Assembly (NCBI RefSeq): GCF_000330505.1
Contig: NW_004191777.1
Location: 820,822-884,821, forward strand
Direction of reading: 5' to 3'
DNA: 64,000 nt
DNA from: Entamoeba invadens IP1
Taxonomy: Eukaryota; Evosea; Mastigamoebida; Endamoebidae
Shown here: piece after piece, positions 53,656 to 63,611 of the stretch
Numbering within the stretch: the first letter of the stretch is position 1
How the letters are laid out: every line of letters begins with the position of its first letter
Program-made: the position numbers and the translations under genes
Notes under the pieces: model-generated
Databases searched by the model: none
The model's input: only the letters and a program-made list of their open reading frames with translations
What the model was told of the DNA's origin: nothing

Positions 53656-56325
53656 TTATAATTCATGGTATCCATCGTGTGTATGATCCCGTTTATTAAA
53701 AAGTTTCAAAGCGAAAAAAATAACTGCACAAAGACCGGCGTATACACAAAACCAGAAAATCCATAACATCCATGGCGTCCTCTTTTCCTTTCTTCGTTTC
53801 AGACCAACAGTCGGTTCATATTTCACCTGTGTATATTCAGGGCTAATCGTCTCAAAATAAGAGTCCACTGCAACAAACCCAACGTCTCTACTCGTCTCGC
53901 CTCCAACAAAGAAAAGCAACGTTTCACTTTTCAACATATCAGCAGATACATGTGTCCCTCTTGAAGAGCATGGGTTCGTTACAACTGAAGACTCGTTTAT
54001 ACATTTGTCCCCTATTGAGACTTCATACACGGAACAGGATTTATACACTTCTATACGACTTTTGACCGACGTAGCTGCATTACACGTGTTGATATGAATT
54101 TTGCCGTTGACTGGCGCCGTGTATTGATACCACACACCAAGAAGCTTTTCAGAGTATTTCTTCTTCATCTCTTCTAACAAACTCTTGTCTTTGATCGTGT
54201 CAAGTGTCTTCATCCCACATCCACTTATCGTTGAAAACGCGTATTTAGTCAATGCATGTTGCCTTAGACCAGGTGTCAACAACTCTGCTTTGTCACACTT
54301 TGAATGAATCGGAGGTGTTAGTGTATAAACGTTCAGTCTAAACGTTCCTTCGGTATCAATCGCCTTCTCAGACTCTGAGATGTATATGTAATACTCTGCA
54401 CCTTCTTGAGCATCAAATTTGACGTAACTCGCTACACTTCCGCACTCCGGAGAGTCGTCGTTCCCCATCACACAGACACCCTCGGAACATCCCTGAAAAA
54501 CTTCTAAATAGGTGTCGAAGTGTGTTTCAATTCCACACGTCTCCACAACAAAAACGTCGGTGACTGGACTTTGGAAATAGTAGTACACGCCAGTACTTGT
54601 TTTGTTATCATTTCCTTTGTTGTTCAGATGACACACATTTGTTGTCTTTCTCCCATGATTCGATTTGTATTCAACCAAACTGAATGGCGCATTCATCTCT
54701 GTCGCCAATTTACACGCATCATGTTGTGTGCGGAGTTCTTTTCTGATGAACACGCCAACATCTCCGCCAGTGTTTCCAGAGACAAAAATTAGAATGAAAT
54801 CGTTCGGGTTCACTGTGACATGGAACTCATTCAGTTGTTGCTCCTCACACTTTTCAAAACAGTTTCTGAAAAATTCGATATTAACGTTATAATTCTTCCT
54901 ATTCTGTTTGAGTGCGACAGTCTGGACAAAGATTGGAAATGGCGTATTTAATAAATTTCGAACGCCGTACCAACTCCCATGTCGCTTTCTAAACATTCCA
55001 CAAATAGGTTCAGTAACATCTGTCTTTTCCATATCAAAGGTATCATAAAACACGTCATTTTCCGATTTAAAAGTGAATATATGTGGATTTTGGCACGTTG
55101 AATTGCGCATCATAATATTGCCAATTCTCTCCACAGTCAATGTCACGACACATCTCTCGCTGCTCTTCCGACAAAGTACTTTCAAGTAGTAAGTCTTGTC
55201 CTTTTCAAGATATTTTTGGATCTTCCCATTCTCAAGACACTTTTCAGTCTCAGTGGAGCACTCCCTCATATCGTCTCCACACTCGTTGAACAAATGAAGT
55301 GTTGTTTCTCCAATAGCAGAGCTACTGCATGTGTGAAATGAGTAATAATTGTTATCCCCAAGAATAGAATACCAATTCCCCCCTTGATCTTCACTTTGGC
55401 AATTTTTGGTCATGATGCTTGGGTTCACTGTTGATGTGTGAACGTATGGAAATTGCCTCATCGCGGTCGCCATTTTACAGTGGACATTCACTTCGTCGTC
55501 CCCTTCAAATGCGACGATAAAAGTCCCTCTTTTTCGGGGTGAACTAGCTACATGGACGTAGTAAATTCTATTGTTCTCTGTATCGAGAGTTGTTTGACTC
55601 CCCATATTCCCGTCGGTACAATAGCCATCTTTGGAAGCAATTCGGTCATGGTTGTTACAACTCTCAAATACAGTAATTAGCGTGTCCACATTAGTCCCAC
55701 GGTGGCACGTTGTGATTTTGAGTTTCTTTCCATTTCCTTGAAAGTAATAAAAGAGGCCAGAAAGGTCGTTGTAATTTGGTGCGATTGCAGTTGTAGTACC
55801 TTCTCTGTATGATGGAAACGCAGCGACTTGTATCGCATTCTCACACTTTTGGTTGACTAATGGAGGGTATCGCGTGATTTGCAACCCAAAAACTCCAACG
55901 TCTGATGGCGCACTCCCAGTCACCATCACATAGAACTCGTCTCGTTTCATGTCATTGAATAATAACCGTGCGGAGCTCCCACACTGGTTGTAACTATCAT
56001 CATTAATTGTCAACAGCCCGAGACCCACTCCATTCTCGCACTTTGACATCACCACAATTTTGGTGTCAAAATTTGTGTGGCCAGAGAGACACGTGTCTAT
56101 CTCTAAGATGTCACCAACACCATTTGTTCTAATTTTGTACCACCTTCCTGCGCCACTGATTTCAGTGCCGCTATAGTCATATTTAGATGGCTTTATGTGG
56201 GTTGTTTTATCTGTCACAGAAAATGCGTTTTGAGAAATCAAGTCGACGTATTCTGCTTTATCACATCGGGTATTAGAAGAGCTTTTAACAAGAGCAATAA
56301 GACAAATAGTGATCAGTATTTTCAT
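53656..56325 (-). CDS. Large type I membrane protein with repeated extracellular domains
   Basis: 889 aa, ATG at 56325. Signal peptide about 1-15 (MKILITICLIALVKS). The ectodomain consists of about five to six units of 130-150 residues, each opening with a C-K/E-x-A-type helix (RCDKAEYV, KCENAIQV, HCKMATAM, ACKLATEM, KCDKAELL). Each continues through a W/Y-Y strand (GRWYKI, GLFYYFQG, GNWYSI, GVYYYFQ, GVWYQYT) to an acidic E-x-C strand and a closing G-x-F. One TM (about 857-877, MLWIFWFCVYAGLCAVIFFAL) precedes a short tail ending DGYHEL, a possible tyrosine sorting signal. Many Cys. Likely a surface or phagosomal receptor; ligand unknown. Confidence 0.85.
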   Translation of the reverse strand: MKILITICLIALVKSSSNTRCDKAEYVDLISQNAFSVTDKTTHIKPSKYDYSGTEISGAGRWYKIRTNGVGDILEIDTCLSGHTNFDTKIVVMSKCENGVGLGLLTINDDSYNQCGSSARLLFNDMKRDEFYVMVTGSAPSDVGVFGLQITRYPPLVNQKCENAIQVAAFPSYREGTTTAIAPNYNDLSGLFYYFQGNGKKLKITTCHRGTNVDTLITVFESCNNHDRIASKDGYCTDGNMGSQTTLDTENNRIYYVHVASSPRKRGTFIVAFEGDDEVNVHCKMATAMRQFPYVHTSTVNPSIMTKNCQSEDQGGNWYSILGDNNYYSFHTCSSSAIGETTLHLFNECGDDMRECSTETEKCLENGKIQKYLEKDKTYYLKVLCRKSSERCVVTLTVERIGNIMMRNSTCQNPHIFTFKSENDVFYDTFDMEKTDVTEPICGMFRKRHGSWYGVRNLLNTPFPIFVQTVALKQNRKNYNVNIEFFRNCFEKCEEQQLNEFHVTVNPNDFILIFVSGNTGGDVGVFIRKELRTQHDACKLATEMNAPFSLVEYKSNHGRKTTNVCHLNNKGNDNKTSTGVYYYFQSPVTDVFVVETCGIETHFDTYLEVFQGCSEGVCVMGNDDSPECGSVASYVKFDAQEGAEYYIYISESEKAIDTEGTFRLNVYTLTPPIHSKCDKAELLTPGLRQHALTKYAFSTISGCGMKTLDTIKDKSLLEEMKKKYSEKLLGVWYQYTAPVNGKIHINTCNAATSVKSRIEVYKSCSVYEVSIGDKCINESSVVTNPCSSRGTHVSADMLKSETLLFFVGGETSRDVGFVAVDSYFETISPEYTQVKYEPTVGLKRRKEKRTPWMLWIFWFCVYAGLCAVIFFALKLFNKRDHTHDGYHEL

Positions 56326-56461
56326 ATCAAAAAGACTTACAAACAGAGTTTTCGAGTTCCTGGTGAGTTACTTCAATAATTGTAATTGTAATTAATATTA
56401 TTAATTCATTTACTATAATATATACTTTATAGATGTTAATAAGAAATATAAGATGAGTGTG

Positions 56462-57334
56462 TTATTGATTCTTACATCCCTCTTCACGTGTCAATTTTCT
56501 TACGGACTGTTTGGGTTCTAAGTCAGCGACGCCTCCTTCCTTTCGTTTTCGTTGCGGCATTTCCTCCACTTTTTCGTTGTGTTGTTCCTCTACTGACATT
56601 CCTTGGTCGATGTGTAAATCTTCTTTAAAATGAAGCAACGAAGACTCAAAGTTATTTCGAAGTTTAGAAACTACAGTGAACCAATCGACTAAATTCTTTT
56701 TATCATCGCACGTCCCGAAAAATGGAAAGAAACACGTCATCTCTCCTTTTTCAATTTTTGTGTATGGATTTTCTTGTGTGAAAGTGAAAGGGTGAATCAC
56801 TTTTAGTTCAATATTTTGTGGTTCTTCACTCCCACAAAAACTCGTTTCAAATTTCAACTCAACTTGGACTTGTTGTTTTGGCGTCAATTGCGTTTCGTTG
56901 AAACTCAGTGTGATGTTCTTTATTAATTTAACTTTAGTTTTCGCATCATCAAATTCAGTTGCTTCCGTCACCTCCACGTTACTCAGCGCGACTAAAAGCG
57001 TTTTGTCAGCTTCAAAGTCACCATCCTCTGACAATTTTTCAATCACAAAAAGTCGTCCCCAGAAACAGGGAATTCCAATATACTTTGAGGTTTCTTTTGG
57101 GGTTTGTAAGGGTTTGAAATTCTTTAATTCTTCAATCTTTGCATTTTTTTCGCCGATAATATAAGGGATGATTTTTTTTGTCACCTCTTCGTTTAATTGA
57201 ATGTTTTGTTTTGTTTTTGCATCAGTGTCTTTTATCATTTTGTATTCAGCACCTTTCACTTTTTCTTGAAGAGCGCGAAGTGCAAACAATCGTTTTGGAT
57301 CGACGTCGGGGTTTGAATTCGTTTTGCTCATCAT
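56462..57334 (-). CDS. NAP/SET-like histone chaperone (weak)
   Basis: 290 aa, ATG at 57334, with a second ATG at the next codon. The N-terminal part is helical and charged. The segment YIGIPCFWGRLFVIEKL recalls the IPxFW core of NAP/SET proteins, and FTFTQENPYTKIEKGEM recalls their F-F-ENPY-F-N strand. The tail is acidic then basic with KRKRKEGG, a possible nuclear signal. Against this, the region between IPCFW and ENPY is longer than usual. Treat as a hypothetical protein with NAP likeness. Confidence 0.55.
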   Translation of the reverse strand: MMSKTNSNPDVDPKRLFALRALQEKVKGAEYKMIKDTDAKTKQNIQLNEEVTKKIIPYIIGEKNAKIEELKNFKPLQTPKETSKYIGIPCFWGRLFVIEKLSEDGDFEADKTLLVALSNVEVTEATEFDDAKTKVKLIKNITLSFNETQLTPKQQVQVELKFETSFCGSEEPQNIELKVIHPFTFTQENPYTKIEKGEMTCFFPFFGTCDDKKNLVDWFTVVSKLRNNFESSLLHFKEDLHIDQGMSVEEQHNEKVEEMPQRKRKEGGVADLEPKQSVRKLTREEGCKNQ

Positions 57335-57787
57335 TCTTATGGCAAATTTATTTAGTTTTTCTCTTTTCTTTATTTGTAATAAATTTTAGTATATAGTCTT
57401 GTTCGTGATGCCTACTGACAAAAATCTATAATATATTTTTATTCAATCTATATTATATATATAGTAATAAATACCAATTATTTCTTATTATTGAAAATTA
57501 CTTGTTTTGAGTTTAAAACCAATTAATGAATTAAACAAAATAGTAAAATAATTATTAAATTGAATCTTCATTTTTGATGATAAAATTTTTTTTTGGAAGA
57601 AATCGACTTAAAAACATTTTTTTTAATGTTTTTTTAAAGTTAACAACTACTGAAGATTTTTTAAGGTTTTTGAATATCGAATTACATAAATTAATACTCT
57701 TAATTATAATCAAATTGTTTAAGATAGGATTAATGAGAAACGCGACTAACTGCGCCGAACTTCAAACTCCAACTTGAAAAAAATCAA
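57335..57787. other. Divergent promoter region
   Basis: About 450 bases between two divergent starts, A/T-rich. A plus-strand frame at 57574-57777 has no ATG-linked coding character. No motif singled out. Confidence 0.5.
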
Positions 57788-59851
57788 ATGTCTCAAAAGT
57801 CTGACCGACAACGATCTGTTATGATCGGAAGACGGACTGATCTTATTTCGTCCAATGCGTCATCATCTTCTTCATTAACACAAAGCTTGGTACAACCACA
57901 ACGGGACATCTCCTCTCCCCAAAGCGCGTCTCCGCTCAGTCCTTCAAAGCTTAGTAAAGACGCTTCACCCAAAAACGTCCCCGAACCCCAACAAGATTTG
58001 ATATCTCCAAGAGACCCCACGAAAAGAGGACTTTTTTCCGGATTACCTATGGACGCCACTGTCGAAGAGATGCTTGAAATCATCGAAGTGTATAACACCA
58101 AAATCGAAGAGTCGCTGAACAAATTGGGGAAAGTCGGCCAGTCACAAATAACACCGACGTTTACTCCGGAGCAGTACAAATATGCGCAAGAGTTACTCGA
58201 TAAATATCCAAAGACTTTGTACCAGTCGTGTTATAACTTTGGAGGGCCTTCTGAGATATCGAATGAGATCAACACACTCAAAGAACAACTGTATTTCTTG
58301 GACCAAGCTATTTACACGTTCAGCGAACATGTGAATTCCCCATATGTGTTGCCATATAGCAAAAGGCAACCCATTCCCGAATTTGTGTTTAAGATCAACA
58401 ACAATTATAACGTCCAGACAGAAGTTATGATCCTCAAAATCCAAATCCGGCGATCGTATTATGAATTGTTCTCATTGATTAAGACAATGGAGTTTGTCGG
58501 CGACTTGGACAAAGTCAAAGCATTCAACGAAAAGGTCGACCTCCTCTCGGAGTCACTCAAGAGAATGAAAGAGAAAATTGCGAATGAGAAGCGAACTGCT
58601 TTTGTGAAATTGAGTATGTACACAGACTCAAAAGGCATTGAAACGGACGATAAAGGAAACGTTTTGTCGGGGCCTATCGAGGCTCTTGTGCGTTGGTTAG
58701 TCAACCCTAACATCGATAATAACATCAAATTCATCGAAGCATTTTTGGTGACGTACAGACAATATTTGAAGCCGACCGAGTTGTTTGAGAAGTTGGTTGC
58801 GTTGTACCACGAGAATAAAGTTGGGTCTGAAGATAAACAGCGGAATGAGATCATGCACAAGACAGTGTTAGTAGTCGTGTTGACGTTGTGTAAATGGATG
58901 GCTGCATTTCCTCACGATTTCTTGGACCAATGCGATAAAGGGATTGGAGTGTTGCCACGATTGGACGAGTTTATTAAGGAGAACGAAGCGGATCCGCTCA
59001 TCACCGGTAAAATTGTGACGAACAGGAAGATGATGGTTGAGACGGCGATGGATAAGAAAACAATAGAAGAGCGTCTTGATATAGTGAATGTGAAAGAAGA
59101 CTTTACTATAGCGACACTTCCTATCGAACAATTTGCACATCAACTGACGTTGTACGAGTTTGAAATGTTCAAAGCCATTGAAGCAAAAGAAATGCTTGGG
59201 AATGCGTGGACAAAGCCAGATAAGACGGAGCGTAGTCCCAATTTGTGTATGTTGATTGATCACTTCAATTCAATCACTAATTGGGTCATCTCCACAATAG
59301 TCGACGAACCATCAGTCAAACAACGTGGCGTGATCGTCAAGAAGTTTGTTTCGATAGGAGAAGAGTTACTTCGAATCAACAATTATAATGGTGTCTTTGA
59401 ATTTTTCTCGGGGTTAAATTCAACACCAGTTGGTCGTCTGAAACAGACGTGGGAGAAAGTCGGGACGTTTTCACAAATAATGCAATCGTTGGAAAGAGTC
59501 ACAGTCCCAACGGGGAGTTATCAGGTGTACAGAGCGGACATCAAAGCACATCAAAACTTCCCTTGTATTCCTTTCTTCGGTGTCTACTTACAAGACCTCA
59601 CCTTCATCCATGAAGGAAATGAAGACAAAAAAGAAAATGGAGACGTCAACTTTGAGAAGTGTAGTTTGACGACAAAAGTGATCGAAGACATGCTCTTTTA
59701 TAAGAGGAAATATGAGTATTACCGAAACCCTGAAATCCTTGCGTTCATCAGAAAACTTAATGTGAGGTATTTGGCGATCGGGGAGAAGGAACTCTATGAC
59801 AAATCACTCATCATTGAGCCACGACAACAAGGTAAAGCCAAGAAGAAATAA
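57788..59851 (+). CDS. RasGEF with REM and CDC25 domains
   Basis: 687 aa, ATG at 57788. The first 90 residues are Ser/Pro-rich and disordered. A helical region (about 95-290) precedes a REM domain (EALVRWLVNPNIDNNIKFIEAFLVTYRQYL). The CDC25 domain begins near 444 (LPIEQFAHQLTLYEFEMF) and has NNYNGVFEFFSGLNSTPVGRLKQTW and PCIPFFGVYLQDLTFIHEG, both diagnostic. The end is basic (QGKAKKK), which may help membrane binding. No intron. It is not a close copy of the RasGEF at 17888-21717, since domain surroundings differ. Confidence 0.95.
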   Translation: MSQKSDRQRSVMIGRRTDLISSNASSSSSLTQSLVQPQRDISSPQSASPLSPSKLSKDASPKNVPEPQQDLISPRDPTKRGLFSGLPMDATVEEMLEIIEVYNTKIEESLNKLGKVGQSQITPTFTPEQYKYAQELLDKYPKTLYQSCYNFGGPSEISNEINTLKEQLYFLDQAIYTFSEHVNSPYVLPYSKRQPIPEFVFKINNNYNVQTEVMILKIQIRRSYYELFSLIKTMEFVGDLDKVKAFNEKVDLLSESLKRMKEKIANEKRTAFVKLSMYTDSKGIETDDKGNVLSGPIEALVRWLVNPNIDNNIKFIEAFLVTYRQYLKPTELFEKLVALYHENKVGSEDKQRNEIMHKTVLVVVLTLCKWMAAFPHDFLDQCDKGIGVLPRLDEFIKENEADPLITGKIVTNRKMMVETAMDKKTIEERLDIVNVKEDFTIATLPIEQFAHQLTLYEFEMFKAIEAKEMLGNAWTKPDKTERSPNLCMLIDHFNSITNWVISTIVDEPSVKQRGVIVKKFVSIGEELLRINNYNGVFEFFSGLNSTPVGRLKQTWEKVGTFSQIMQSLERVTVPTGSYQVYRADIKAHQNFPCIPFFGVYLQDLTFIHEGNEDKKENGDVNFEKCSLTTKVIEDMLFYKRKYEYYRNPEILAFIRKLNVRYLAIGEKELYDKSLIIEPRQQGKAKKK

Positions 59852-60015
59852 CCTTAAAAAATTTGTTTGAATTGTTCGTTTGATTGGGTGGTATTGCTAC
59901 TTATGGTTGTTATTAGTAATAATATAATACTTTATAATTCCTTTAATTATTTATAATAATTATAGTAATTTATTAATAAAATGTGAAACAAAATATATCA
60001 CAGCGAACAGCAAGT

Positions 60016-60450
60016 TTATTGTTTGTCCTCGGCTTGTGCGGTTGGTTCTTCCTTCTCTTCTTCCTCGTCGTTCTGGACGTTGTAGAACTTCAAGACAAAG
60101 CCCTCGTTCTTGTCGGAGACGACTCTGAGCCATTCTCTGAGGTTGTTCTTCTTGAGGTACTTCTTCATTAAGTACTTCATGTACTTCTTGCAAAGTCCTT
60201 CCTTCTGGGTGGTGATGGTCACCTTCTTTCCGTCAACAATAGTGACTGAAATGCCCTTGGTATTGCCAGCCTTTCCGCTCATTTTAATGGTTTGTTTGAA
60301 GTATGTGACAAGCTTCTTTGGCTCAATGAAATCGGTGCAGCTTGTCAAGTCGAAGAAACAAGTGAAAGTGGTGGCCTCCTCGTCCTTAGTAACTTTCTTC
60401 TTGTCGACAACTACTTTCTCACTTGCTGGGGCTTTAACGGCTTTGCTCAT
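60016..60450 (-). CDS. RPL22: 60S ribosomal protein eL22
   Basis: 144 aa from the ATG at 60450; a GTG one codon upstream is ignored. The core FTCFFDLTSCTDFIEPKKLVTYFKQTIK, then GNTKGISVTIVDGKKVTITTQ, KKYMKYLMKKYLKKNNLREWLRVVS and FVLKFYNV is a full eL22. The N-terminal extension (KAVKAPASEKVVVDKKK) and acidic C-terminus (EEEEKEE) are normal. Codon use is GC-rich, as for highly expressed genes. Confidence 0.97.
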   Translation of the reverse strand: MSKAVKAPASEKVVVDKKKVTKDEEATTFTCFFDLTSCTDFIEPKKLVTYFKQTIKMSGKAGNTKGISVTIVDGKKVTITTQKEGLCKKYMKYLMKKYLKKNNLREWLRVVSDKNEGFVLKFYNVQNDEEEEKEEPTAQAEDKQ

Positions 60451-60642
60451 CACAGGCTGTACTTTTTTTAGTCCAACCCTTGTTATTTTCTCTTGCCTTT
60501 CTTTGTAATTTCTTTATAGTTCTATTAACTATATCTTCTATTTAGATATGTATTTGCTCTTGATTGATGTATAGTAAATAAAACTATTTGATAAACTAGA
60601 ACAGTTAAAGATGAATTACACTTCAATGATGATCTAACAGTG

Positions 60643-62097
60643 CTATTTCGAAACGAATTTATACAACGAAGAAGGGAAGACGGGCATCTTATGAATGACT
60701 CTTCCCGTTTTGATCGCCTCCTTTTCCGTTTCAATGCGGCGGAAGAAGTTTTCTACAACAAGTTTATCCTGTGAGGTTGAGACGTCTTCTCCCGCCATCA
60801 CCCGCACCGCAAGTCCCCAGTAATCCAACACAACGTTCCAATACCGCTCTTCAAGACACTTCCCACCTTCTTTCATATATATCACAAACCCATCCAATAT
60901 GCCTTTTCCTTCATAATAAAGTCCTTTAATACCTTTAGCCAAGTCAAACACAACTTCATTCCCTTCGTACGTGTTCGCAGTGATCACAACTATTTGGCCT
61001 TGTCCAGACGTTGTGTCGTTCAACTCGGGGACATAATGTGAGGATGTCACACCACCGATACATAATGAAGACAAGAAGATCGCTATTTCTTGCAGCTTGT
61101 GTGCGTCATAAAGTTTCTTGGACTGGAACAACACCACTTTACACCCAACTAACAAGTTGAACAACAAGTGCGGAACCACCTTTGCTGATATCTCACTCAC
61201 CAAATTTGAAAACCCAAACTTCGGCGAGATGTTCATTCGCATCGAGGGTTGATATAACGGAAAGATCGTTTGCATTGGAAATTCTCTTGGTTGCGGTTTC
61301 GAAAAGCTGCTGTTACACAGCGCGAAATTGCCGAGTGTTAACACGTTTGAAAAAGAAGTCATGTTAATGAAGTAACTATCATACGACGTGTTGTTGTGCG
61401 ACGATTTAAGTGTTTCTGTTAATGACTCGAAGATGTTCTCCGCACCCTTTTCATTGCCAATCGCGTCATTCACCAATTCGCTGAATGTCATTGGTGACTG
61501 GAACGTCATTTGCGTGCCTCTCCAATACTTATCGCAAACATCCTGAAACCTTTTCGAGCACAACTGGAGTTGTTCTTTCACAAATTTGGCTTGTTGGCAT
61601 GAGAATTGTCTCGATTGGAGCATTGAAATACACACAGTTGAGACGTATCCTCTTTTGTTACTTGGGTTGAATACAGAGAAGTGCACAGACTAGATGTTAT
61701 TCTTCTATTTCCAATTTCAATAGTAACAAACTATGCAATGGAAGTCCATTATAGAGTGCGTTAAAATAAGGTTTTGTTTCTCTTTCGGTGGTTCGTCGGG
61801 AGACATCGGCGCATTAGCATCAGCAGAGTAGTCACACCCCATTAATACTCGAGCAAGTTCTTTCTCGACCTTTTCATTCAGTGGTTTACTCAATTTACTA
61901 TATATAATGACTTCTCCGTCTTCTAAGTCAAATTCAACAACAAAAAAGCCCGTAAACATCGTTGAGAGTTCTTGTGGGGTTATACTACTTCGTGCTTTAC
62001 CCATAAGACGGTCAGAACTATAACTCGAACTTGCTCGTGGGGGTTGTGATCCGTAAGACGAACTGAAGTCGGTTGTCCCCGAGTCGCTACTTGACAT
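60643..62097 (-). CDS. DENN-like protein, two exons
   Basis: Exons 62097-61732 and 61689-60643 (470 aa), a 42-base GTTTGT...CTAG intron, phase 0. A Ser-rich N-terminus precedes FFVVEFDLEDGEVIIYS, typical of the first strand pair of longin-DENN proteins. After the splice come VFNPSNKRGYVSTVCISMLQSRQF and, later, a region with YQPSMRMNISPKFGFSNLVSEI, LLVGCKVVLFQSKK and FLSSLCIGGVTSSHYVPEL. This progression fits LCHN/DENND11-, AVL9- or C9orf72-type DENN modules, which are GEFs or GAP partners of small GTPases. I cannot say which subfamily. Confidence 0.65.
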
Positions 62098-62280
62098 TAT
62101 CTTTTTGAGTTTCAACGAAATCTTTTTGCACTTTAAAACAGTGTTTTTCTTATCTTTCACTTCAAAACGAGAGTTTAAATTGTTTGGTATATTTATATTA
62201 TTTAATGTATATTACATGTAAACTATCAGATTAATTTCAACTATAGTAAAACTATAAATGATAATATCATAATTAATTAC
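62098..62280. other. Spacer between DENN-like gene and transposon remnant
   Basis: Short A/T-rich stretch containing the promoter of the DENN-like gene (minus). Nothing else seen. Confidence 0.5.
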
Positions 62281-62282
62281 TA

Positions 62283-63090
62283 TAGTCGGGTGATAAAGGG
62301 GGTTAATTTGGGACAGAAGTAGTTAATTTGAGTAAAAAACTATAAAATATAATTTATTTAACCATAAAAGTATTAGAAGGGTTTTTTCAATTAACTACTT
62401 TGAAAATAATAAAAGAAAACCATAACTTTCTATTTTTGATATTATTCAATCTTTGAAAACAATGGAAGAAGAAGAGAAAGGAACCCTTGATGAAATAACC
62501 ACAGGCAATCAACATAAAAAAGCAATTTAAATACAAGAAACCAGTTTAAAAACTGTATTTCAATATATATTCACGATGTATATGGTTAAAATGCCAGAGT
62601 TTAATGAATTAACAACAGTGTCAATTTTTGAAAGTGTCAGGGAATCACTGAAAAATCATCATTTGTTATTTCAATCTTTCAATCTTTCGTTGTTGAACCA
62701 TTTCCATTGAGAAAAGATAAGAGAAAGACCATTTTAACATAAAAACAATTGGAGTTGAAAAAGAGCAGAAAAGAAATGAAACAAAGGAAAAAACAAAGGA
62801 AAAATTCTTTAACAAAACAAGTTTCAGACAAACCATAAAAAGTGCTGCGTTTTAGACTTCCACATTTTTTAAGTGAACAAATTGAGGTGTTTTTGTTTAT
62901 TTTTGAAATAGAAATTTATAATTATTCAATTTATAATCATTTAAAATAAAAAACGATAATTTATATTATTATTTTAATTTTATGTTTATTTTGACCTTTA
63001 AATAGATTTTTTAAAAATTATAGTTTCAAAATTATATTTATCAAAATTAACTACCTTTGTCCCTTTTTAATGCCATTTATCCCCCGACTA
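62283..63090. mobile_element. 808-bp non-autonomous TA-target transposon
   Basis: The ends are inverted repeats about 50 bases long with about 40 matches. Left starts tagtcgggtgataaaggggg and the right reverse complement starts tagtcgggggataaatggca. TA sits on each side (62281-62282, 63091-63092). The shared inner block gggaca(g/a)...gtagttaattt is conserved. The interior has only short broken frames (one from an ATG near 62463 stops after 22 codons), so it is non-autonomous or decayed. Its right end overlaps the 3' end of the SNARE gene. Confidence 0.8.
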
Positions 63091-63412
63091 TAGAAGAAAA
63101 AATATAGTAATAGAGTAGAGTGGCCATTGCAAGTAATAATGTCATACCTACAAGGCAAATAATGAGCTTGTTAGATAATACCCTCATCCACATCTTCTTT
63201 AGATACGTATTTGAAGTGTCCAAGTCATTATTAATAGCATCAAGAATGTCTTTGTCTTTTTGTAGAATTTCTTTTTGTTGTTCCAAATCACTTAAGCTGT
63301 CCATTTCAAGTGTCACTATATCGTCTAATGTGTTGTTTGACTCTTCGATATACTGTGTTGCTTTTTCAAGCTTGTTGGTCGACTCTGTCATTATTGTTTG
63401 TGAGCAATTCAT
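63077..63412 (-). CDS. Qb-type SNARE, tail-anchored
   Basis: 111 aa, ATG at 63412. A helical SNARE motif (about 30-78: LDDIVTLEMDSLSDLEQQKEILQKDK..., DLDTSNTYLKKM) with a central Gln in EQQKEILQ is followed by MRVLSNKLI and a C-terminal TM (ICLVGMTLLLAMATLLYYYIF). The arrangement is like Vti1/Gos1-type Qb SNAREs, without their N-terminal three-helix domain, so it is short. The last residues IVGG and the stop codon lie inside the terminal repeat of the adjoining transposon (63077-63091). A role in vesicle fusion is expected. Confidence 0.75.
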   Translation of the reverse strand: MNCSQTIMTESTNKLEKATQYIEESNNTLDDIVTLEMDSLSDLEQQKEILQKDKDILDAINNDLDTSNTYLKKMWMRVLSNKLIICLVGMTLLLAMATLLYYYIFSSIVGG

Positions 63413-63611
63413 TATATTACAGAGTTTATAAAGAAGACTCTTATTGTGTTCTTAATCGGAATTAATGATGTATGCTATGACAAATTCTATGTTAAAAGTT
63501 ACTTTATAATATATTATAATATCCAATATGTCACAAGAAATAACAAAAAGAACTATACTAATAGTTTATGCAAATGAAGTCTACAAATATTTCTGCTTTT
63601 TTAGTTTGTTG
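63413..63611. other. Short spacer
   Basis: About 200 bases holding the SNARE promoter (minus strand) and the MFS 3' flank. Nothing else seen. Confidence 0.4.
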
